Assembly (NCBI GenBank): GCA_938022485.1
Contig: CALIEE010000161.1
Coordinates: 1-13,769, forward strand
Reading direction: 5' to 3'
DNA: 13,769 bases
Origin: an uncultured bacterium
GTDB lineage: Bacteria; Bdellovibrionota_C; UBA2361; SZUA-149; CALKYB01
Shown: piece after piece, positions 1 through 5,799 of the stretch
Layout: each line of letters begins with the position of its first letter
Position numbering within the stretch: position 1 is the first letter of the stretch
Translations under genes and position numbers: made by a program
Notes under the pieces: model-generated
What the model was told of the DNA's origin: nothing
The model's input: the letters and a program-made list of their open reading frames with translations, nothing else
Databases searched by the model: none

Positions 1-1
1 T

Positions 2-751
2 AGTAGATTTTCAAATTTGATTGTTTGTTCGACTTCGACTGATAGCTCTCTACTTTTATCCGAAAGATCTAAAAAAGCTGAACAAGGTTTTCTGATTACG
101 CCTTTTCCACCACCAATTGAAAGACCATTGAGCTCAGGATACTCCGAAAAAGAATGGAAAAAGCTAGCTCAGCAGCGAGACTTAAGACGGGCAGAGCTTT
201 GCTCCACTCTGGACTTACCGGAAAAGTCCTTATTACTTTTGAGCTTATCCCCCTTAGTGGTAGAACAGAGCTTAGAGACTATAGTAAGAGCTTTAGCTGA
301 TGTGGGTAAAAAGATATACTTGATTATTGCGGCGGAGGGGCCTGATAGAGACCGAATATTGTCTCTCGTTGTTGGCTTGGGGCTGACAGAGCAGATAGTC
401 TTACTTCCTCAGCCTGAAAATGTTGCGACCTTAGTCTCTTCAGTTGATGTCCTGATAGTGCCGAAAGCATTTAGTTATGAAGACCCAGTTTTGGATGCGA
501 TTATCGCAGGGACAGGCTTGCTACTAGGAGGGGATGAATCTTTACTTGATATTGTTGGTGAAGAGGATCAAATTTTCGATCCTGAGCACGTAGGGGAACT
601 TTCTCTTAAACTCAAGGAGCTCTCAGGCAGAAAATCAGCCCTAGAGGAGAATATGAAGGCTAGTGTGGAGGCAGGGTTTAAACTCAATAGTGATTGGGTA
701 GAGTTAATAAAAGAACAATTGAAAGACCCGAATCAGGAGCGTAGACTATAG
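2..751 (+). CDS. GT-B family glycosyltransferase (GT4-like), C-terminal part
   Basis: The reading frame is open to the window edge, so the gene is 5'-truncated. A TTG at 17 is the first possible start inside the window but is probably internal, because GT4 enzymes usually run beyond 350 residues and only about 249 are present. What remains matches the C-terminal Rossmann half of a GT-B enzyme. Counting from the TTG, there is a strand-loop region at 71-80, the nucleotide-sugar-fold stretch YLIIAAEGPDRDRILSL (101-117), IVLLPQPENVATLVSSVDVLIVP (127-149), then DAIIAGTG (160-167) and LLDIVGEEDQIFDP. The usual E-x7-E donor motif is poorly kept: the second Glu is Asp160 and the first position is Phe152. 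Acceptor and sugar donor cannot be told. The next gene lies 68 bases downstream on the same strand. Family assignment is fairly sure; activity is less so because of the altered motif. Confidence 0.72.
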   Translation, partial: SRFSNLIVCSTSTDSSLLLSERSKKAEQGFLITPFPPPIERPLSSGYSEKEWKKLAQQRDLRRAELCSTLDLPEKSLLLLSLSPLVVEQSLETIVRALADVGKKIYLIIAAEGPDRDRILSLVVGLGLTEQIVLLPQPENVATLVSSVDVLIVPKAFSYEDPVLDAIIAGTGLLLGGDESLLDIVGEEDQIFDPEHVGELSLKLKELSGRKSALEENMKASVEAGFKLNSDWVELIKEQLKDPNQERRL

Positions 752-819
752 AGGATTCTCTCTTTAGCTCTCGAACCTTAACCCATAGCAAGTAAACTTT
801 TTCAGTTTCAATAAATTTT

Positions 820-1287
820 ATGGCCAAAATTAGAAAATTAAGTTCTGCCAGAATTAAAAAAATTTCTGGAGGTAAAGAGCCACCAAAGTTAGTGGAAGAG
901 TTCATGACTCGCCGTGGCTTTGACCCAGATTCCTGCCTTCAGCAAAAGACTGCTGAAATTGCGACTTGGTCAGTTCCTCTTAGCGATGAAGAAGAGTTGG
1001 AAATCACGCTTGAAGGTCTCAACCGACCAGCCGAGACTACACTTTACATGGGAGTAAATATTCTGACGGTGCCGGTTCGAGAATTGTATAAAACGCTTAT
1101 TGCCGTTCTTACAATTGCTGATACTTTGATTGGTGCTAAGCTTAGTTTGGTCAACTACGACATTGTCTTGAGTGTAACTCAGTATACATCCAACCTAGGG
1201 GTTGATGATATTGACTACTATTTTGAATTGTTATCTCGACAGAAAGTAATCATGCAGGATGCAATAATTGAAGAGATTAACCACTAA
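820..1287 (+). CDS. YbjN / type III chaperone-like small protein
   Basis: This is a 155-residue soluble protein with no signal peptide or membrane segment. The N-terminal ~25 residues are basic (KIRKLSSARIKKISGGK). They are followed by a helix-strand pattern that resembles the YbjN / type III secretion chaperone fold: a short helix with RRGFDPD (31-37), a strand around TWSVPL (49-54), an acidic strand EEELEITLEGL, the strand LTVPVRE (82-88), a long helix LYKTLIAVLTIADTL, strands LSLVNYDIVLSVTQY, then a C-terminal helical segment that starts DDIDYYFELL. This assignment rests on pattern resemblance only, and no catalytic motif is visible. The ATG at 820 has no clear Shine-Dalgarno sequence, the upstream bases being A/T-rich. 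It sits 68 bases after the glycosyltransferase and could share its transcript. Function is unknown; a chaperone or regulatory partner role is inference. Confidence 0.6.
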   Translation: MAKIRKLSSARIKKISGGKEPPKLVEEFMTRRGFDPDSCLQQKTAEIATWSVPLSDEEELEITLEGLNRPAETTLYMGVNILTVPVRELYKTLIAVLTIADTLIGAKLSLVNYDIVLSVTQYTSNLGVDDIDYYFELLSRQKVIMQDAIIEEINH

Positions 1288-1650
1288 ACTATAAGCTTCG
1301 GCGATTTATACTGCGCCTCATTTAAATTTCGTGTTTTCAAAATCTAACAATGGCGCAGTATCGAAGCCGAGCGTAAGCGAGGCCATAAGACCATATGCTT
1401 AGCCTCTAGATATGCTTAGCGAGGCCGTCAGACCTTGTCTAATTAAAGGTTAACTCGGGAAATAGGTTATTGGCTAATTTTGTGGCAAAACGCTAGTGGC
1501 GTTTTGCTGAATCCCCGGCGCAGTATCTGTCCTCTGGCCATGCTAGGGCATGGCGGATATACTCAACCTTTTCTAGAGATCTAAAAGCCGAAGTTTAAAC
1601 TAGATTGAGTATGTATTGTTTCGGCTTTTCCAAAACGCCTCAGAGGGTAA
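1288..1650 (+). other. Repeat-rich structured non-coding region (possible leader)
   Basis: I see no credible gene in these 363 bases, but there is dense symmetry. (a) A hairpin has outer stem 1295-1300/1362-1367 (gcttcg/cgaagc) and inner stem 1308-1317/1352-1361 (atactgcgcc/ggcgcagtat). (b) ggcgcagtat occurs again at 1517-1526. (c) Direct repeats lie at 1377-1392 and 1419-1434 (gcgaggcc...agacc), with atatgcttagc at 1393-1403 and 1410-1420. (d) A 9-bp stem gcaaaacgc/gcgttttgc (1485-1493/1499-1507) has a 5-base loop. (e) A 7-bp stem gccatgc/gcatggc lies at 1537-1543/1548-1554. (f) Two interleaved stems are atactcaa/ttgagtat (1559-1566/1605-1612) and aaaagccgaa/ttcggctttt (1583-1592/1620-1629). 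None of the stems ends in a long T-run. It could be a 5' leader of the protease gene, a separate small RNA, or a degenerate repeat element. I do not recognise a known RNA family. Confidence 0.55.
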
Positions 1651-3135
1651 ATGTTCAGATACCAAATTCTTTTTCTTAGCTTTTGCTTTTTATTTTTATT
1701 TCCCGATTTTGCATTGGCTGATGCAAGAAAATCTTTAGTCAAAATCTATTCCGTTCACAACAATCCTGATTTTTATAACCCCTGGAGTATGCAAGGTCCT
1801 AGAAGCTCTACAGGCTCTGGCGCTGTAATTTCAGGCAAAAGAATACTGACTAATGCTCATGTTGTTAGTAACAGTACTTTTATTCAGGTTAGAAAATACG
1901 GAGAATCTCGAAAATATCGAGCATCTGTTTTGAGCGTATCTCATGATAGTGATTTAGCGCTGCTTGAGGTTTCTGATCCTGAATTTTTTAAGGGTATAAA
2001 ACCTTTAAAGTTGGGTGGCTTGCCAGAAACCCAAGAAGAGGTGCTGGTCTATGGATTTCCTTTGGGCGGAGACCAGCTTAGTATTACAAAGGGAGTAGTC
2101 TCTCGAGTCGAACATCAGAATTATGTGCATAGTTCCGAGTCGTTATTGGCAATTCAAATTGACGCTGCGATTAATCCTGGTAACAGTGGAGGTCCTGTAA
2201 TTAGCAAAGGGTCGATCATTGGAGTTGTCATGCAAGGTATTCGCTATGCAGATAACATAGGGTATCTTGTTCCTGTGCCGGTCATTAAACATTTCCTCAC
2301 AGATATTGAAGATGGGAAGTATGATGGATTTCCTACTCTTGGAATTTCTTTTCAAAGCTTAGAGAATAAAGATTTACGGCGTTATCACAAGGTACCAGAC
2401 GATGCCAGTGGAATACTCGTCAATAAAGTTGTGCCTGGCACAGCGGCTGATGGAGTAATAGAAGAGGGAGATGTTCTGGTTTCCGTTAACGGCAGTAACA
2501 TTGACGATGATGGCTCAGTAGAGTTTCGAAAAAATGAACGGACTAGTATGGCCTATTTTGTCCAGAAGGTTCAGGTTGGCGAGTCGCTTAGTTTATCGGT
2601 CTTAAGAAAAGGAGAGACCAAGAAGCTAGAGTTAAGCCTCGTGAGTGCCTTAAAGGACAGAAGCTTAGTGCCAATGGAGCTTTATGATGTTCTTCCTTCT
2701 TACTATATATATGGTGGTGTAGTTTTTACGCCGCTAAATAAAAGTCTTATGAAGAGTTTTGGCTCAAAATGGTATTCTTCAGCTCCAAAAGACTTGACCG
2801 CATTGTTAACCTCCAACTTCAAGGAGAAGAAGGGGCAGGAAGTTGTTCTGGCTCTGAAGGTATTGTCTTCGGAGCTGAATGAGGGCTACAGCCGAGTTTC
2901 TTGGTGGCCAGTGGCGTCAGTGAATGATGTTGATGTTATCAACCTGAAGCAACTGAGCGAACTAGTTGAGAACAGTGATAGTGAGTTTGTGGTATTCAAA
3001 GATCAAGATGGAAAAGAGTTGGTCTTGAATCGTAAGCAGGTCGCTGAAAAGGGTGATGAGATACTCGCTACTTACAAGATCCCTCAAGATCGTTCAGCGG
3101 ATTTGATTCCTGAGCCAGTACCTATGGCGAGGTAA
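1651..3135 (+). CDS. Exported HtrA/Deg-family serine protease with PDZ domain
   Basis: A 494-residue trypsin-fold serine protease. Residues 1-23 form a hydrophobic signal peptide ending ALA, so it is predicted to act in the periplasm or outside. The catalytic triad is complete: His70 in LTNAHVV, Asp101 in HDSDLALLEV, and Ser179 in NPGNSGGP. A PDZ domain spans roughly 229-330 (VVPGTAADGVIEEGDVLVSVNG). Residues ~335-475 form a further C-terminal domain with PDZ-like features (SWWPVASVNDVDVINLKQL). The overall layout, including the NIGYLVPVPVIKHFL link between protease and PDZ, is closer to the Deg2/Deg9-type proteases than to E. coli DegP. Family role: degradation of damaged or misfolded exported proteins. 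The ATG is preceded by agaggg (1642-1647) at very short spacing, directly after the structured region. The next gene, a Kazal-like protein, begins 224 bases downstream. Confidence 0.9.
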   Translation: MFRYQILFLSFCFLFLFPDFALADARKSLVKIYSVHNNPDFYNPWSMQGPRSSTGSGAVISGKRILTNAHVVSNSTFIQVRKYGESRKYRASVLSVSHDSDLALLEVSDPEFFKGIKPLKLGGLPETQEEVLVYGFPLGGDQLSITKGVVSRVEHQNYVHSSESLLAIQIDAAINPGNSGGPVISKGSIIGVVMQGIRYADNIGYLVPVPVIKHFLTDIEDGKYDGFPTLGISFQSLENKDLRRYHKVPDDASGILVNKVVPGTAADGVIEEGDVLVSVNGSNIDDDGSVEFRKNERTSMAYFVQKVQVGESLSLSVLRKGETKKLELSLVSALKDRSLVPMELYDVLPSYYIYGGVVFTPLNKSLMKSFGSKWYSSAPKDLTALLTSNFKEKKGQEVVLALKVLSSELNEGYSRVSWWPVASVNDVDVINLKQLSELVENSDSEFVVFKDQDGKELVLNRKQVAEKGDEILATYKIPQDRSADLIPEPVPMAR

Positions 3136-3282
3136 AAACTGAACCTAAGTTTTGAACTAGCTATTTACCAAGTTAGTTTCTATTGGTGATTGGCGTAAGT
3201 GCCTGTAAACATGTGGTCATTAATAGGCCTTGGTGTATAACTCACAAATTTGATGAAAATCTGAATAACAAGGCAGAGGGGG

Positions 3283-3317
3283 CTAGGACTTATACTATTT
3301 TTGTCCAAGTCTCCTAG
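3283..3317. repeat. Imperfect inverted repeat upstream of the Kazal/LamG gene
   Basis: ctaggactt (3283-3291) and aagtctcctag (3307-3317) are complementary apart from two unpaired bases on the right arm, with a 15-base spacer. The repeat lies 42 bases before the start of the Kazal/LamG gene. A tatact hexamer at 3291-3296 overlaps the spacer and could be a -10 element, but I see no good -35 at the proper distance. The repeat could be an operator or an mRNA leader hairpin. No T-run follows, so a terminator for the protease gene is unlikely. The rest of the 3136-3359 gap shows nothing else firm. Confidence 0.3.
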
Positions 3318-3359
3318 TGATAGTCGTATAGGTTTTGGTAAGTTTTTAGGGTTTTTAGC

Positions 3360-5771
3360 ATGTTTTCACGTCATTTTCTTTCAATTCCCTCTCTTTTTTC
3401 ATTCTTTCTGACAGCAATTATTTTAACTAGTGCAGCCAACGCCCAAGATATGGGTGATGAGTCTGACATGAATGAGAGTCCTGACCCAACAATAACCCTA
3501 GAAGGTGAAGTTGGTGCCGTTGAGGTTTCCGATCAAACAATAATGATAGAAGGCGATGCTGGTGAAGTTGAGATTCAAGACCAAACATTAACTATAGCAG
3601 AGGGTTATCATCCGAGTCCTTTTCCTAGAAGATTTAATCCCAGAGCAAAGTATAGGTCAGTAACTAGTTTTCTTAGACTAGCCTTTGAGGAAGCCAGTGG
3701 CAGCCAAAGGGTTGTAAATAGGCACCGTATGTCTTCAAGACTGCGTAGCGTAGGTTATGCAGGGTTTGGCACTAGTCGTGTTGATGGAGTGTTCGGAGAA
3801 AACGCTATGCGTTTTAATGGTCCAACGGCCGTAGTTTCATTTGATAATGTGGGCTTGAATAAGAACCAAATGACTTTTTCAAGCTGGATTAGATTTGATG
3901 AAGCCAGAAGCTCTACTCTAGTATCTTTGGCGAAGAAGCATGTCCCTACACGTATTACTCATCGTTCCTCATACTCCTCTATGGGGACTATGCCGGAAGA
4001 GGCTCCAATGCCCGAGGAGATGATGGAAGATACAGAAATGGAAGCGGATGCAATGGAGGCAACAGTGGAGACTACTGGAGTAACAGTCGCGATCACAGCT
4101 CCGGCAATGGAAGACTCAGCTATGGATGAAGAAGAGCCAATGGCTGAGGAAATGATGGAAGATGACATGGCCGAAGAAATGCCCGATTCAGTTGAGATAG
4201 AATCAGCTATGGATGAAGAGGTTTTGATCAGTCACGGACAGGATGAGTTAAGATTTAGAATTGTAGCTGACGAAGAAAGTTCACCCCGTTTAATGTTTGC
4301 AATGTCGATCAATGGTGAAGCTGTAGAGCTACTTACGGAGCCGCTTGAGCAATTGAGTGAAGATGAGTGGCATCATTTAGGAGCTAGAGTTTTCAATGGC
4401 AGGCTAGATATTTTTCTGAATGGAGAAAATGTAGCTAGCGGAGAGATTCCAGTTGAGAGATTTAATCTAAGATCTCGGTTTAGGAGAAATTCTTATAACC
4501 TAACAGTTGCTGGTAGAACAGCAATGATAAACTATCGAATTAACCCATGTTTCACTAACGGGGTTGGTTTAGTGGCATGCCTAGATTCAGCACCGGCTAT
4601 GGTCGAATCAACAGATATGAATGATGTACCAGTCAATGCAATATCCCCAATATTTGCGCCGTTCGAAGACCTTTTCATGGGAGATATGGACGAGGTTCGC
4701 TTGGAGTCTAGGGCTCGTGGAGACCAGTTTTTCATGCGTCACTACCAGCGAGGTATGATGAAACTTGAGGAAGGTGCTGGAAGCACTTGTTCACGAGAGC
4801 TGATACCAGTTTGTGGTTTAGATGCAGATGGCATGGAGCAAACTTTTGATAATCTTTGTTTAGCCGAAGCCGCTGGAGCAACTTCAATAACAGAAGGAGA
4901 ATGTGAAGAGTCGCCAGCTATTTGCACAGAGGAATTCGCACCAGTATGCGGCTTAAATGAACAAAATGTTCGGGAAACTTATCCGAACCTTTGTGAGGCT
5001 GAGCGAGCAGGAGCCATGGACATCACTGAAGGAGAATGTGAACCTTTGTCTTCAGGTTGCACAACCGAATTTGCTCCAGTCTGTGGATCTATTGGGGAAG
5101 GAGAGATACCTCAGACTTTTCCAAATCTTTGTCAAGCTGAACGAGCAGGAGCTTTGGAAATAACAGAAGGAGAGTGCGAGGAGCTGCCAGTTGTTTGCAC
5201 CATGGAATTCGTACCAGTTTGCGGGTTGAATGATGAAGGTGTTCGGGAAACCTATTCAAACCTTTGTATGGCAGAAGGTGATGGAGCAACTGAAATCACT
5301 GAAGGAGAATGTGAACCATTGCCTTCGGCTTGCATGACTGAATTTGTCCCAGTATGCGGAACTGTTGGAGACTCTGAGGTACGCGCAACTTTTACCAATC
5401 TTTGTGAAGCTGAGCGAGCGATGGCATCTGATATTACTGAGGGAGAGTGTTCGACTGAAAGCTGTATGGATGATGGGACTCTAGTTTGTGCTGTGACGAT
5501 TCAAGACCATCTAATCACTTTTGCGAGTCAATGCCAGGCGGAAAGCGCTGGGGCAATAGTTGTAGATACTGAAGCTTGTGGGGTTGATGTTGATGTTTGT
5601 ATTACGTCAGGTTACCGACCAGTATGCGCCATTTCTTTACATGGCGTAGAGCAAACCTATACAAATGGTTGTTACTCGGAAATTGTTGGAGCAACCATTG
5701 TTTCAGAGGAAGCCTGCGTTGATTCTTCGAATGGAACTATCATGGCTGGAGACGCAGTTGTTCAGTTTTAG
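3360..5771 (+). CDS. Exported LamG-domain protein with seven Kazal-like inhibitor modules
   Basis: An 803-residue exported protein. The signal peptide is residues 1-28 (ends ANA). Residues 44-82 hold short tandem repeats of about 16 residues (TITLEGEVGAVEVSDQ / TIMIEGDAGEVEIQDQ). A concanavalin-like LamG domain spans ~100-460 (AMRFNGPTAVVSF, MTFSSWIRF, DEWHHLGARVFNGRLDIFLNG, MGDMDEVRL). It is split by a low-complexity Met/Glu/Asp-rich insert at ~207-288. Seven Kazal-like modules follow, starting at Cys477, 522, 567, 613, 658, 702 and 747, with consensus CTxEFxPVCG...TYxNLCxAERAGAxxITEGEC. Each module has four cysteines instead of six. Classical Kazal domains inhibit serine proteases through the residue two after the first of these cysteines. 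LamG domains usually bind carbohydrate or protein. AGGG (3348-3351) lies 8 bases before the ATG. The neighbouring upstream gene is an exported serine protease. Domain calls are good; inhibition is inferred. Confidence 0.85.
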   Translation: MFSRHFLSIPSLFSFFLTAIILTSAANAQDMGDESDMNESPDPTITLEGEVGAVEVSDQTIMIEGDAGEVEIQDQTLTIAEGYHPSPFPRRFNPRAKYRSVTSFLRLAFEEASGSQRVVNRHRMSSRLRSVGYAGFGTSRVDGVFGENAMRFNGPTAVVSFDNVGLNKNQMTFSSWIRFDEARSSTLVSLAKKHVPTRITHRSSYSSMGTMPEEAPMPEEMMEDTEMEADAMEATVETTGVTVAITAPAMEDSAMDEEEPMAEEMMEDDMAEEMPDSVEIESAMDEEVLISHGQDELRFRIVADEESSPRLMFAMSINGEAVELLTEPLEQLSEDEWHHLGARVFNGRLDIFLNGENVASGEIPVERFNLRSRFRRNSYNLTVAGRTAMINYRINPCFTNGVGLVACLDSAPAMVESTDMNDVPVNAISPIFAPFEDLFMGDMDEVRLESRARGDQFFMRHYQRGMMKLEEGAGSTCSRELIPVCGLDADGMEQTFDNLCLAEAAGATSITEGECEESPAICTEEFAPVCGLNEQNVRETYPNLCEAERAGAMDITEGECEPLSSGCTTEFAPVCGSIGEGEIPQTFPNLCQAERAGALEITEGECEELPVVCTMEFVPVCGLNDEGVRETYSNLCMAEGDGATEITEGECEPLPSACMTEFVPVCGTVGDSEVRATFTNLCEAERAMASDITEGECSTESCMDDGTLVCAVTIQDHLITFASQCQAESAGAIVVDTEACGVDVDVCITSGYRPVCAISLHGVEQTYTNGCYSEIVGATIVSEEACVDSSNGTIMAGDAVVQF
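3489..3584 (+). repeat. Two in-frame 48-base tandem repeats near the N-terminus
   Basis: Two consecutive units (3489-3536 and 3537-3584) encode similar 16-residue acidic segments, TITLEGEVGAVEVSDQ and TIMIEGDAGEVEIQDQ. A third begins with TLTIAEG and then breaks off. The pattern is alternating hydrophobic/acidic, consistent with a short beta-rich linker between the signal peptide and the LamG domain. Confidence 0.6.
4788..5717 (+). repeat. Array of seven Kazal-like coding repeats (~135 bases each)
   Basis: First-to-last-cysteine spans are 4788-4904, 4923-5039, 5058-5177, 5196-5312, 5331-5450, 5463-5579 and 5598-5717. Units 2 and 4 share an NVRETY/GVRETY core and a CEPL linker, with 15 residues between the second and third cysteines. 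Units 3 and 5 share a variant with 16. This points to duplication of a two-unit block with a period of 91 residues. Units 6 and 7 are diverged: unit 6 lacks the Pro before its second Cys, and unit 7 has one extra residue between its first two cysteines. Confidence 0.75.
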
Positions 5772-5799
5772 AACTTTCTAGAATGCCAAGTACGGGGCT

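Noticed and set aside
3959..5289. Several antisense or frame-shifted open frames of 60-70 codons inside the LamG/Kazal gene.
   Set aside because: They are shadows of a strongly supported gene. Their repetitive Ser/Ile or Leu-rich translations come from the acidic insert and the Kazal repeats.
4788..5717. Regular ~135-base repeats considered as a CRISPR-like or non-coding repeat array.
   Set aside because: The repeats are in frame, diverged at the DNA level and encode cysteine-patterned protein modules.
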